64,000 bases of DNA from Thermocatellispora tengchongensis (GTDB lineage: Bacteria; Actinomycetota; Actinomycetes; Streptosporangiales; Streptosporangiaceae). The notes beneath the pieces were generated by a model. It ran no database searches. It had not been told where the DNA came from and saw only the letters and a program-made list of their open reading frames with translations. The stretch is taken from assembly GCF_014202315.1 (NCBI RefSeq), contig NZ_JACHGN010000015.1, positions 248,001 to 312,000 of the forward strand, in the 5' to 3' direction. Shown one piece after another: positions 35,421 to 43,622 of the stretch. The position numbers and the translations under genes were made by a program. The stretch's first letter is position 1. Every line of letters begins with the position of its first letter.

Positions 35421-36200
35421 TCAGGCCGGCTCCCGCAGCGACGGCCAGTCGGGGGCTCGCCGTTCGTTGAACGCCGCCGCCCCCTCTGCGGCGTCCGCCG
35501 ACCGGGTGACGCTGTGCAGGATCGGCCGCTGCCGCTCGAAGAACTCGCCGACCGGCCAGTCCTCGGACTCGTCGAGGATGCGCTTGGTCGCGCCCAGCGC
35601 GACGGGCGAGCACTCGGCGATCTTCCGGGCGAGCCGCATCGCCGCGTCGAGCGCCTGACCGTCAGGGACCACCCGTGAGACGAGCCCCAGGTCGGCCAGC
35701 CGCCGAGCGTCCAGCGGCTCTCCGGTGAAGAGCGCTTCGGCCGCGACCGCGCGCGGGATCCGCCGCGGCAGCCGCAGGATGCCGCCGCCGCCGGCCAGCA
35801 GGCCCCGCTTGACCTCCGGAAGGGCGAACCGGGCGCTCTCACCCGCCACGATGAGATCACAGGCGAGTGCGATCTCGAAGCCTCCGCCCGCGGCGTGCCC
35901 CTCGACGGCGGCGATGGTGACCTTGGCCGGGGTCCGCTCCGTCATGCCGGCGAACCCCCGGTCCGTCATCGGGCTGAACTCCGGCCCGCGGCCGAAGTTC
36001 TTCAGGTCGTTGCCGGCGCAGAAGGCCCGTCCCGCCCCGTGGACGACTCCGACGATGAGCGAGGGGGTTCGCTCCAGCCGCTCGACGGCGGCGTGCAACC
36101 CGAGCGCCAGCTCCCGGTCAACGGCGTTGAGCACCTGTGGCCGGTTGAGGGTGATCTGGAGTATCGGACCGGCAACGGTGGTGAGCACGGCGTCGGTCAT
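35421..36200 (-). CDS. enoyl-CoA hydratase/isomerase family protein
   Basis: 259-residue crotonase. It shows QITLNRPQVLNAVDRELALG, the oxyanion segment GAGRAFCAGNDLKNFGRG and AVEGHAAGGGFEIALACDLI. LPEVKRGLLAGGGGILRLPR carries a Glu and the GGG turn expected of active hydratases or dehydratases. LDESEDWPVGEFFERQRPI near the C-terminus is common in the actinobacterial group. The ATG at 36200 follows the double CoA-transferase by 13 bases, so nitroreductase, CoA-transferase and hydratase form one unit that ends before the binding-protein promoter. Confidence 0.87.
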   Translation of the reverse strand: MTDAVLTTVAGPILQITLNRPQVLNAVDRELALGLHAAVERLERTPSLIVGVVHGAGRAFCAGNDLKNFGRGPEFSPMTDRGFAGMTERTPAKVTIAAVEGHAAGGGFEIALACDLIVAGESARFALPEVKRGLLAGGGGILRLPRRIPRAVAAEALFTGEPLDARRLADLGLVSRVVPDGQALDAAMRLARKIAECSPVALGATKRILDESEDWPVGEFFERQRPILHSVTRSADAAEGAAAFNERRAPDWPSLREPA

Positions 36201-36213
36201 CGCCTTGATCCTT

Positions 36214-38673
36214 TCACTGGACGACCACGCGTCCGTCCTTCGTTCCCAGCGGCTCTTCGCCGATCAGCCCCAGTTTCCGGAGCCGGACGATCTCGGATTC
36301 CTCCATCCCGAGGAGGTCGCGCAGGACGTGATCGTTGTGCCGGCCCAGTGTGGGAGCCGGAGACCGGCGCCGCAGCGGGGTCCCCGACAGGCGCATCGGC
36401 GCGGACGGATACCGGTGCGTGCCGACGTGGGGCCGGTCGAGGGCGTGGAAGAAACCGGTCGAGGCCAGGTGCGGATCGGCCAGGACCTCGGCGGCGTCGG
36501 CGACCGGCGCGGCCGGCACACCGTTCGCCTGGAGGATGCCGGCGGCCTCCTTCGCCGGGCGCCGCCTCGTCCACTCCTCGACCTCGGCGTCGATGCGGGA
36601 CCGGTCCGCCAGGCGGCCCGGCACGGTGGACCAGGAGGGCGTCACGGCCAGGCCCAGCACCCGTGCCAGCGCCCGCCACTGCTCGTCCGTCCGGACGCTC
36701 ACCACCACCCACGAGTCCTCACCCGCGGCGCGGTAGCACCCGCTCGGCGCCGCTCCGGGAACGGTGTTCTCGCGCCGCTCCGGGGACCGGCCCGCGAGCT
36801 GGGTCTGGAGCAGTTCGGCGCCGAGATGACCGATCACGGCCTCCACCTGCGCGACCTCGACATGCTGCCCGGCGCCTGTGGCGCGGCGGTGCCGCAGGGC
36901 CAGCACCGCGCCGAACGCGGCGACGATTCCGGCGTTGGAGTCGGCGAGGCTCATGGCGATCACCTGCGGGACGCCCCCGCGGTACCCGCAGCGCTCGGTC
37001 AGCCCGGCGGCCGACTCGGTGATCAGGGCGGTGCTGCGGTAGTCGCGCCAGGGCCCCTCCAGGCCGAATCCGGGCATCGAGACCATGACGAGATCCGGGT
37101 TGACCACGCGCAGGTCGTCGAAGCTCAGGCGCAGCGACCTCATCACCCGCGGTGTGAAGTTCTCCACGACCAGGTCGGCGGACCGGATCAGCCGCAGCGC
37201 GACCGCGCGGCCCTCCTCGTGGGCCAGGTCCAGCGTGACGCCGAGCTTGCCCTCGTTCACGGAGTTGAACAAAGGGGACTGTTCCCACAGGTAGTCGGGG
37301 TCGGGCGCGTCGCCGGTGAAGATCCGCCTCGCCGTACGCCACCAGTCGGTGCGGGTGACGGACTCCACCTTGACGACCTCCGCGCCGAGGTCGGACAGGA
37401 GCTGGGTGGCGAAGGGCCCCGCCCAGCCCATCGTGAAGTCCACGACCCGGATGCCGTGGAGGGGGCGTTCCGATCCGCCGGCCGGCGCCCGGCGCCGCGG
37501 CGTCCCGAGCCACTCCGCCAGGACCTCCTCGGTGTGCTCCCCGTGCGCGGGGGCACGGCGCCGCGCCCGCCAAGGGCTGCCGGGCAGCCGAGCAGGGGCG
37601 CCCGGGTGCCGCAGCGTCCTGTCCCCGTAGTCGAGTTCGTCGAAGAACGCACGGGCCGTCAGTTGGGGCGACTCCAGCACTTCGGTGAGCGTGTGGACCT
37701 CACCGACGAGGTGACCCAGCGTCTGGCAGAGTTCGACCAGCTCGCGCTTCTCCCGTCCGCGGATCAGCTCGCTCAGTACGCGCAGATGGCGGTCACGGTC
37801 GGCGTCGTCGATGGGGGCCATTGCGCGCGGGGGGAGGCTGCCGGGCCCGAACACGATGCTCCACAGTTCGTCCCACGCCCGTATCGCCGATGACGCGGCC
37901 GCCACGTGACCGTCCGAGGTGGGCAGGACGACCCAGGGCTGACCGGCCGTGTTCGCCCGCCGGGGCCGCTTGCGGCCGGTGTAGGAGTAGGCGACGGTGT
38001 CGTAGAGCTGGCTGGTCACGGCCACCTCGAACGCGCGTACGTCGACGACCTGGCCGCGCCCTCCCGCCTCGGCGGCCATCACCGCCGCCACCACGCCGAG
38101 GGCGGCGACCTGGCCGGTCAGGTAGGAGATGTAGTCGCCGCCGGCGGCGAGCGGCGGCCGTCCGGCTTCGCCCTGCACGGCCATCCAGCCCGACAGCGCC
38201 ATGTGGACGAGATCGTCGGCGAGCCAGGACGCGTAGGGGCCCTCCGGCCCGAAGTCGGTGACGCTCGCGAGGACCGTTCCCGGATGGCGGCCCTCGAAGG
38301 ACTCGCGGTCCAGGCCGAGCCTGTTCCGCTCGGATTCGGGCCGGCACTCCACGACGACGTCCGCCGCGTCGATCAGGTCGTGCAGCAGCCGGACCCCGGC
38401 CGCCGAGCCGAGGTCGAGGGTGATCCCTCGCTTTCCGGCGTTGACGTGGAGGTAGGTGACCCCCGCGTCCTCGCCCGCCGTGCCGATGGGGACGGAGGGC
38501 AGGCAGGCGCGCGTCCAGTCGGGCGTCGCGCGCTGTTCCAGCTTGACGACGTCCGCGCCGTATCCCGCGAGCAGCCGGGCGCAGTACGGCCCGGCCAGGC
38601 CGGCGCTCAGATCCAGGACGCGCAACCCCGCCAGTGGGCCGCGCCGGCCCGTGGTGGCGTCGTCTCCCGCCAT
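36214..38673 (-). CDS. fused double CaiB/BaiF CoA-transferase (family III), second copy
   Basis: 819-residue protein with two full class III CoA-transferase modules. Module 1 (residues about 10-420) begins PLAGLRVLDLSAGLAGPYCA and has GADVVKLEQRATPDW, KRGITLDLGSAAG and FGPEGPYA. Module 2 (about 440-815) begins LHGIRVVDFTMGWAGPFATQ and has GAEVVKVESVTRTDW, KLGVTLDLAHEEG and NFTPRVMRSL. The usual catalytic Asp region of each module (about 160 residues in) is recognisable in module 2 as SLADSNAGIVAAFG and less clear in module 1. The arrangement matches the enzyme at 11079, but the sequences are divergent. It follows a nitroreductase and precedes a crotonase. Confidence 0.88.
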   Translation of the reverse strand: MAGDDATTGRRGPLAGLRVLDLSAGLAGPYCARLLAGYGADVVKLEQRATPDWTRACLPSVPIGTAGEDAGVTYLHVNAGKRGITLDLGSAAGVRLLHDLIDAADVVVECRPESERNRLGLDRESFEGRHPGTVLASVTDFGPEGPYASWLADDLVHMALSGWMAVQGEAGRPPLAAGGDYISYLTGQVAALGVVAAVMAAEAGGRGQVVDVRAFEVAVTSQLYDTVAYSYTGRKRPRRANTAGQPWVVLPTSDGHVAAASSAIRAWDELWSIVFGPGSLPPRAMAPIDDADRDRHLRVLSELIRGREKRELVELCQTLGHLVGEVHTLTEVLESPQLTARAFFDELDYGDRTLRHPGAPARLPGSPWRARRRAPAHGEHTEEVLAEWLGTPRRRAPAGGSERPLHGIRVVDFTMGWAGPFATQLLSDLGAEVVKVESVTRTDWWRTARRIFTGDAPDPDYLWEQSPLFNSVNEGKLGVTLDLAHEEGRAVALRLIRSADLVVENFTPRVMRSLRLSFDDLRVVNPDLVMVSMPGFGLEGPWRDYRSTALITESAAGLTERCGYRGGVPQVIAMSLADSNAGIVAAFGAVLALRHRRATGAGQHVEVAQVEAVIGHLGAELLQTQLAGRSPERRENTVPGAAPSGCYRAAGEDSWVVVSVRTDEQWRALARVLGLAVTPSWSTVPGRLADRSRIDAEVEEWTRRRPAKEAAGILQANGVPAAPVADAAEVLADPHLASTGFFHALDRPHVGTHRYPSAPMRLSGTPLRRRSPAPTLGRHNDHVLRDLLGMEESEIVRLRKLGLIGEEPLGTKDGRVVVQ

Positions 38674-38705
38674 GTCGATGTCTTCCAATCGTCCGCGGTC
38701 ACGGC

Positions 38706-39404
38706 TCAGGTGTGCAGGGTGACGGTCTCGTCGAAGGTCGCCCGCTCGGTGCGGAAGCCGTTGGCCGGATGACCCGGGTCGGCGTAACCCATGGAGATCG
38801 CGCAGACGAGGTGCCGATCCGGCGGCACCGGCAGCACCGCCCGGATCGCCTTCGGGCGGAGCACCACCGCCGCCTGCGCGATCGTCGCCACCCCGTGGCT
38901 CTGCGCGGCGTTCTGCACGTTCGCGACGAAGCCGCCGCAGTCGATGTAGCCGTAGGGTCCCAGCGACGCGGGACTGCTGACGATGGCCACGTGGGGCGCC
39001 CCGAAGAACCGGTAGTTCTCCAGCATCTGCTCGCGGCGCCTGGCCCTGTCCTCGCGGGAGATGCCCAGGCTCGCGTACAGGGCGAATCCGGCGGCTCGCC
39101 GGCGCGCCAGGTATTCCCCCTGGTACTCCGGCGGGGGCGGGATGTCGCTTCCGCCCGGTGAGCCGGACGTCACGTCGGCCAGCAGGGCCCTGGAGAGCTC
39201 GCCGAGCTTCGCGCCGGACACGAGATCGACCTTCCAGGACTGGGCGTTGCACCATGAGGCGGTCCGCTGCGCGGTCTCGAAGATCTGGCGGATCACGCCC
39301 TCGGGCACGGGTTCGCCGAGAAAGGCCCGGCAACTGTAGCGCTCACGCACGAGCGCGTCGAAGGCCGCGGCCGTCATGGCCGGCTTCTTGTCCGTGGCAG
39401 TCAC
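38706..39404 (-). CDS. nitroreductase-family FMN oxidoreductase
   Basis: 232-residue flavoprotein. The family start is FDALVRERYSCRAFLGEPVP (residues about 13-32), followed by ETAQRTASWCNAQSWKVDLV, then CGGFVANVQNAAQSHGVATI and LVCAISMGYADPGHPANGF. These enzymes reduce nitro groups, quinones or enones, or act as dehydrogenases. The GTG at 39404 lacks a ribosome site; an ATG at 39377 is possible. If the GTG is right the transcript may be leaderless, since the MarR-type operator at 39410-39431 begins six bases upstream. It is divergent from the MarR gene and likely repressed by it. Confidence 0.83.
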   Translation of the reverse strand: MTATDKKPAMTAAAFDALVRERYSCRAFLGEPVPEGVIRQIFETAQRTASWCNAQSWKVDLVSGAKLGELSRALLADVTSGSPGGSDIPPPPEYQGEYLARRRAAGFALYASLGISREDRARRREQMLENYRFFGAPHVAIVSSPASLGPYGYIDCGGFVANVQNAAQSHGVATIAQAAVVLRPKAIRAVLPVPPDRHLVCAISMGYADPGHPANGFRTERATFDETVTLHT

Positions 39405-39409
39405 GGGAT

Positions 39410-39431
39410 AGTTATATGCATGCATGCAACT
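39410..39431. promoter_or_regulatory. MarR-type operator, first copy
   Basis: A 22-bp near-palindrome with outer arms AGTT...AACT and a core ATGCATGCAT, in the divergent spacer between the nitroreductase and MarR genes. It shares the pattern AGTT-R-T-M-TGC-WW-GCA-N3-AACT with a second 22-bp site at 40445-40466. A repressor bound here would block both promoters. Confidence 0.7.
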
Positions 39432-39474
39432 TTTCTGCAAGGGCGCGCGTTCTCCGGGCGCTATCGTCCTCAGC

Positions 39475-40446
39475 GTGAACGAGGCCGTGAACGAGGCATG
39501 GAACGGACGGGAGCATCCTGTCGTCGCGCTCCTCCTGTTCCTGGAGGCGCGCGGCCGCAGCCGGGCGCAGATCGACCGGATGCAGGCCGCCATGGGACTT
39601 CCGGTGACCCCGCTGGACAACCTCACCCTGGTCGCGGTGTCGGCCGCCGCCCCCATGACCGTGGGCGACGTGGCCTCCCGGCTCTCGGTGGACCTGCCCC
39701 GGGCGAGCCGCCAGATCGCGCGGCTGCACCGCATGGGGCTCGTCGTACGCGAGCCCGACCCGCGCGACCGGCGGTCCATCCGCATCCGGCCCACTCCCGA
39801 GGGCGAGGCGGCCCGCACCCGCTGGCGCGGCGTATGGCTGTCCGACTACGTCAAGGCCGTCGGCGACTGGCCCGCGGACGACATCGCCTCGTTCGGGGCA
39901 CATCTGCAAGCGCTCCAGGCGTCGCTGATGAGGCAGCCGGGCTTCACTTCGCCGATCTTCGACGCCCCGGCCGCCACTCCCTCGCCGGCGGCGGATCCCC
40001 GCAGCCCCATCGACCGCTTCCAGGACGTCGTCGCCGGCTTCGTGCAGTGGGCCGCCACCACGGTCACCAGCCCGCACTACATCCGCACGATCCTGGCCCG
40101 CGCCGAATCGCCCGTGCCGCGACTGGCCACCACGGTTCTGCGCGAGATCGCCGCCCGCGGTCCGATCGACATCACCGACCTGGCCCACGCGCTGAACCTG
40201 GACGGGTCGGTGGCCAGCCGGCAGTGCACCGAGCTCGCCACGCATCGCCTGGTCCAACGCCATCAGCACCCGCAGGACGGCCGGCGGTCGGTGCTCACCG
40301 CCACGTTCGCCGGGGAGCGGCTGCTCAGCGCGATCGATCTCGCCCAGTCGGAGCCGGTCCACGCCGCGCTGAGGACCTGGGACGCCGAGACTCTGAACGA
40401 GTGCCTGACCTATGTCGCCCGCTTCCTGAAGAACCTCACGAGATAG
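39475..40446 (+). CDS. tandem-domain MarR-family regulator
   Basis: About 323-residue regulator containing two MarR winged-helix units instead of one. Unit 1 (residues about 35-130) contains LTLVAVSAAAPMTVGDVASR, LSVDLPRASRQIARLHRMGL and the wing EPDPRDRRSIRIRPTPEG. Unit 2 (about 200-320) contains TTVLREIAARGPIDITDLAH, LNLDGSVASRQCTELATHRL and HPQDGRRSVLTATFAGERLL. Normal MarR proteins are about 150 residues and bind palindromes as dimers; this chain could occupy a palindrome alone. The start is uncertain (GTG at 39475 or 39487). Matching 22-bp palindromes lie before the gene and just after its stop codon. Confidence 0.83.
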   Translation: MNEAVNEAWNGREHPVVALLLFLEARGRSRAQIDRMQAAMGLPVTPLDNLTLVAVSAAAPMTVGDVASRLSVDLPRASRQIARLHRMGLVVREPDPRDRRSIRIRPTPEGEAARTRWRGVWLSDYVKAVGDWPADDIASFGAHLQALQASLMRQPGFTSPIFDAPAATPSPAADPRSPIDRFQDVVAGFVQWAATTVTSPHYIRTILARAESPVPRLATTVLREIAARGPIDITDLAHALNLDGSVASRQCTELATHRLVQRHQHPQDGRRSVLTATFAGERLLSAIDLAQSEPVHAALRTWDAETLNECLTYVARFLKNLTR

Positions 40447-40466
40447 TTGTCTGCTAGCAGATAACT
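40445..40466. promoter_or_regulatory. MarR-type operator, second copy
   Basis: A 22-bp palindrome with one mismatched pair (arms AGTT...AACT, core CTGCTAGCAG) begins in the MarR stop codon and precedes the crotonase gene at 40508. It matches the site at 39410 in its arms and in the TGC/GCA half-sites, which supports control of the crotonase by the MarR protein. Confidence 0.72.
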
Positions 40467-40507
40467 AATTATGCTCCCCCCACCACCAGTGGAGGAGGAG
40501 CGGCCCC

Positions 40508-41266
40508 ATGGGTTTTGTCGAATTCGAGCGTGACGGCGAGGTGGGCGTGATCGTACTGAACCGCCCGGAGCGGATGAACGCCCTCGGCAGCGCCATGCTC
40601 GGCGAGCTGAGAGCGGCCTACCGCGAGCTGGAGGGCGACCCCGGGCTCAAGGCCGGGATCGTGACCGGAAGAGGACGGGCGTTCTGCGCCGGGCGCGACA
40701 TCAAAGAGGGCGCCGCCGGCGACACCGGCCTCCGCGACCAGGCCACGACCCTCAACACCGACCTCTTCATGAACTGCAACGTGGCCAAACCGCTCGTCGC
40801 CGCGGTCAACGGCTACGCCGGCGGGGCCGGCTTCTACCTGGCGACACGGGCGGTGGACTTCGTGGTGGCGGCCCGCTCGGCGTCCTTCCAGATCGCCGAG
40901 GTGCCCCGCGGCATCCTGCACGGCTGGCAGACCGGCTACTGGGCGAACCTGCCGCGGGCGGCCGCGCGCGAGCTGGCCTTCGGGTTCCGGATCAGCGGCC
41001 GGCGCGCCTACGACATGGGATTGGCGAACGCGTACGCGGAGGACGACGAGCAACTGATGCCGTCGGCCCTGGCGGCGGCCCGCCACATCGGCGCGATGCC
41101 GCAGTCGGTCATCCTGACCAACCGGGAGCTGCTGAAGCGGCTCGAAAACGAGCTTCCGCCGGACGTCGCCGCCGACGGCCGCGCGGCCTACCTGTCACTT
41201 CTGGAACGCGCGGGCGCGGGCGACCGTGAGTTCCTGGAGCGCCGCGGCACCTCCGCACCGGCCTGA
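40508..41266 (+). CDS. enoyl-CoA hydratase/isomerase family protein
   Basis: 252-residue crotonase. It shows VIVLNRPERMNALGSAMLGE, the oxyanion segment TGRGRAFCAGRDIKEGAAGD and VNGYAGGAGFYLATRAVDFV. SFQIAEVPRGILHGWQTGYW has a Glu at the position of the first catalytic Glu and no GGT turn, so the reaction may not be plain hydration. GGAGGAGGA lies eight bases before the ATG. It has its own MarR-type operator in front, and is the only plus-strand catabolic gene tied to that regulator rather than to a TGATCA-type site. Confidence 0.87.
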   Translation: MGFVEFERDGEVGVIVLNRPERMNALGSAMLGELRAAYRELEGDPGLKAGIVTGRGRAFCAGRDIKEGAAGDTGLRDQATTLNTDLFMNCNVAKPLVAAVNGYAGGAGFYLATRAVDFVVAARSASFQIAEVPRGILHGWQTGYWANLPRAAARELAFGFRISGRRAYDMGLANAYAEDDEQLMPSALAAARHIGAMPQSVILTNRELLKRLENELPPDVAADGRAAYLSLLERAGAGDREFLERRGTSAPA

Positions 41267-41338
41267 CCCATCCCCCCGAGACCGGGGGCTCGGGGACGGC
41301 TCCGCCTTCCCGGGCACGACCACCGCCGCGCGGGTCTG

Positions 41339-41350
41339 TTCTGATCAGAA
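41339..41350. promoter_or_regulatory. TGATCA regulatory element, site E
   Basis: The perfect 12-bp palindrome TTCTGATCAGAA, followed by ATCAAAAGATATC, lies in the spacer before the P450 unit, about 60 bases upstream of a strong ribosome site at 41400-41408. It has the TGATCA core but not the exact TGATCAAA octamer. Confidence 0.6.
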
Positions 41351-41410
41351 ATCAAAAGATATCGTGACTGTCACCACGGTCCGCCCTCCCGCGGACCACG
41401 AGGAGGAGCG

Positions 41411-41464
41411 ATGAACAGGCTCGAACCTGCCGGCCTTCGTGCCGGCGAGCACACGGGTGAGTGA
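41411..41464 (+). CDS. short leader ORF overlapping the P450 start
   Basis: A 17-codon frame (MNRLEPAGLRAGEHTGE) has a near-ideal ribosome site (GAGGAGGAG just upstream), while the P450 start itself has none. Its stop TGA overlaps the zone of P450 starts (GTG at 41457, ATG at 41469). It may couple translation of the P450 or be a regulatory leader peptide. The alternative is that it is the true P450 N-terminus separated by a frameshift. Confidence 0.5.
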   Translation: MNRLEPAGLRAGEHTGE

Positions 41465-42671
41465 TCGAATGGGCACGCGCTCCCAGGACGACATGCCCGT
41501 GGCGGAGATGCCCCGCACCCTCGACGAGATGGCGGATCTGCGCGCCCGTGGCCCGGTCGCCAGGGTGCGGTTCGCGGTGGGCGGCGAGGCGTGGGTCGTG
41601 CTGTCGCACCAGCACGCGAGGGAACTGCTGGCCGACGCCCGTCTCGGCCGGGCGCCGCTGGTGCGGCAGGACGTACCCCATCGGGCGGCCTTCCCCAAGT
41701 TTCTGAAGAACACCCTCATGTTCACCGATCAGCCGCAGCACGCCCGTCTGCGGCGCCTGGTGGCGAAGTGGTTCACGGCACGCCGGGTCGAGTCGTACCG
41801 CGACAGGACGACCGCCGTCGCCCATCGATTGATCGACGACCTGGAAGGCGCCGGAGCGCCGGCGGACCTCATCGCGGGCTTCGCCGCCCCGCTGCCGCTG
41901 GACGTCCTGACCAACCTGCTCGGCGTCCCGATGGAGCACAAGCACCGGTTCGAGGAATGGGTCCGGGTGCTGCTGTCGATCGACGCTCGAACGGCGCAGC
42001 AGGCGGACGCGGCCATGGACGAGATGGCGGCCTATCTGACCGAGGCCATCGGCCGCAAGCGGGCGCACCCCGAGGAAGACCTGCTCAGCGGGCTGGCATC
42101 GGTGCGCGACAAGGACGACTCGCTGACCGGCGAGGAGATCCTCTGGATCGCCATGCTCGTGCTCACCGGCGGGTTCGACAACACCGCCAACGCGATCGGC
42201 ACGGGCGTGTACGCCCTGCTCCGTCACGCGGAGCAGCGAGCGGTGTTCCAGTCGGACCCCGACCGGTTCGTCACCACGTTGACGGAGGAGGTGCTCCGGC
42301 ACGGCCGCCAGTCGGTGGGCGAAGGGCATCAGGTCGCCGGTGTCCCTTTCCTGGCACTGGAGCCGATCGAGTTCGCCGGAATCCGGATCGAACCCGGCGA
42401 GTTCGTCGTCGTACACCGCACCTCGGCGAACCATGACGAGACGGTCTTCGATGAGCCCGGCCGGTTCGACGTGACCCGATCGCCCAATCCTCACCTGGGG
42501 TTCAGCCACGGTGCGCATCACTGCCTGGGAGCGCCCCTGGCCCGGATGGAGCTTCAGGTGGCGTTCACCACGCTGTTCGCGCGGCTGCCGGACCTGGCGC
42601 CGGCCGGCGAGCCGCGTTTCCTGCGCGAGATGCTGAGCGCCCCGATGGCCGAGCTGCCGGTGCGGTGGTAG
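41457..42671 (+). CDS. cytochrome P450 monooxygenase
   Basis: About 404-residue soluble bacterial P450. The I-helix oxygen-binding motif is LTGGFDNTANAIG (about residue 238), the ExxR is in TEEVLRHGRQ, and the heme-thiolate loop is FSHGAHHCLGAPLAR with the ligand Cys near residue 357. The N-terminus is short but includes DLRARGPVARVRFAVGGEAW, the usual B-region. The start is uncertain (GTG at 41457 or ATG at 41469, both after the leader ORF). No ferredoxin lies nearby, so electrons must come from elsewhere. It is followed by an SDR, which suggests hydroxylation then oxidation of the new alcohol. Confidence 0.92.
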   Translation: MSDRMGTRSQDDMPVAEMPRTLDEMADLRARGPVARVRFAVGGEAWVVLSHQHARELLADARLGRAPLVRQDVPHRAAFPKFLKNTLMFTDQPQHARLRRLVAKWFTARRVESYRDRTTAVAHRLIDDLEGAGAPADLIAGFAAPLPLDVLTNLLGVPMEHKHRFEEWVRVLLSIDARTAQQADAAMDEMAAYLTEAIGRKRAHPEEDLLSGLASVRDKDDSLTGEEILWIAMLVLTGGFDNTANAIGTGVYALLRHAEQRAVFQSDPDRFVTTLTEEVLRHGRQSVGEGHQVAGVPFLALEPIEFAGIRIEPGEFVVVHRTSANHDETVFDEPGRFDVTRSPNPHLGFSHGAHHCLGAPLARMELQVAFTTLFARLPDLAPAGEPRFLREMLSAPMAELPVRW

Positions 42672-42681
42672 CGCGCACCTT

Positions 42682-42703
42682 CAGCATGATCAATATCTGA
42701 AAG
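42682..42703. promoter_or_regulatory. TGATCA regulatory element, site F
   Basis: The 47-base spacer between P450 and SDR contains CATGATCAATATCTGAAAG, with TGATCA at 42687-42692, one base off the common octamer. It may be an internal promoter or operator for the SDR gene. Confidence 0.45.
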
Positions 42704-42718
42704 CATGGGAGTCACGCA

Positions 42719-43540
42719 ATGAGTGAGCCGGCCGCCGACGACCGTCCCATCCCCCACCGGCCCCGCGGCCTGCCGCCGTCCGCGTTCCGGCTCGACGGCC
42801 GCAGGGCGGTCGTCACCGGAGGCTCCAAGAACATCGGACTGGAGATCGCGGCCGCCTTCCTCCAGGCGGGCGCGGAGGTGCTGATCGCCGGCCGGAAACC
42901 GGAGCAACTGGAGTCGGCGCTCGCCGGTCTCGGCGCCCTGGTGCCCGGTGGCCGGGTCGAGGCCGTGCGGGCCGACATCGGCGCCTCCGACGGAGCCGAC
43001 GCCATCGCGGACGCCGCCGAGGGCCTCTTCGGCGGCGTCGACATCCTCGTCAACAACGCTCACCTCGTCGGCGCCACCCCGGGCGTGCCCGTCTTCGACA
43101 TCCCGGAGAAGACCTGGTACGAGGTCTTCGAGACCAACCTGTTCGGCCCGATCCGCCTGATCAACCGGTTGATGAAGCCCGTGGTCGAGGAGGGTCGCAC
43201 CGCGTCGGTCATCAACGTGCTCTCCGGCGCCGCGTTCAAGGCGACGCCTGGCCGCCCGGCGTACTCGGCGAGCAAAGCGGCGCTGTGGATGCTGACCCGC
43301 TGCCTGGCCGAGCAGGCCGGCCCCGCCATCAGGGTCAACGCCGTCTGCCCCGGCGTGGTCACCGAGTACGGCGAGCCTCGGTTCGAGCTCGGCCGCAAGT
43401 TCCTCAAGGACGGCATGATCCCGCTCGGCCGCCTCGGGTTGCCCGAGGAGGTGTCGGCCGCGGCCCTCTACCTCGCGTCGGACGCGGCGAGCTACACCAC
43501 CGGGAGCGTGATCCACTGCAACGGCGGGCGTCCCTGGTAG
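42719..43540 (+). CDS. SDR family oxidoreductase
   Basis: 273-residue classical short-chain dehydrogenase with a 20-residue N-terminal extension. The cofactor motif is VVTGGSKNIGLEIAAAFLQA, followed by NNAHLVG, the catalytic Ser in VLSGAAFKA and YSASKAAL, and the usual SVIHCNGGRPW end. It is NAD(P)-dependent; an Arg after the first strand (IAGRKPEQL) suggests NADP. GGGAG lies seven bases before the ATG. It is downstream of the P450, so a natural role is oxidation of the alcohol the P450 makes. The next gene is convergent. Confidence 0.88.
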   Translation: MSEPAADDRPIPHRPRGLPPSAFRLDGRRAVVTGGSKNIGLEIAAAFLQAGAEVLIAGRKPEQLESALAGLGALVPGGRVEAVRADIGASDGADAIADAAEGLFGGVDILVNNAHLVGATPGVPVFDIPEKTWYEVFETNLFGPIRLINRLMKPVVEEGRTASVINVLSGAAFKATPGRPAYSASKAALWMLTRCLAEQAGPAIRVNAVCPGVVTEYGEPRFELGRKFLKDGMIPLGRLGLPEEVSAAALYLASDAASYTTGSVIHCNGGRPW

Positions 43541-43622
43541 GCGCCGGCGCGTGCCGGTCGCCGGCCGTGCCCGCCCAGGCGCGGCCGGCCCGGTCCCGGA
43601 TCCCGGCCCGGTCATCCCCGGG

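Noticed and set aside
40508-43540. Natural-product biosynthetic cluster suggested by P450, SDR and AMP-ligase genes
   Set aside because: No PKS, NRPS, terpene or RiPP core enzyme is in the window; the acyl-CoA enzymes, importer and GntR regulators fit catabolism.
43541-43622. Terminator between the convergent SDR and ALDH genes
   Set aside because: The spacer is full of GGCC/CCGG repeats that can pair in many ways, but I could not define one clear stem.
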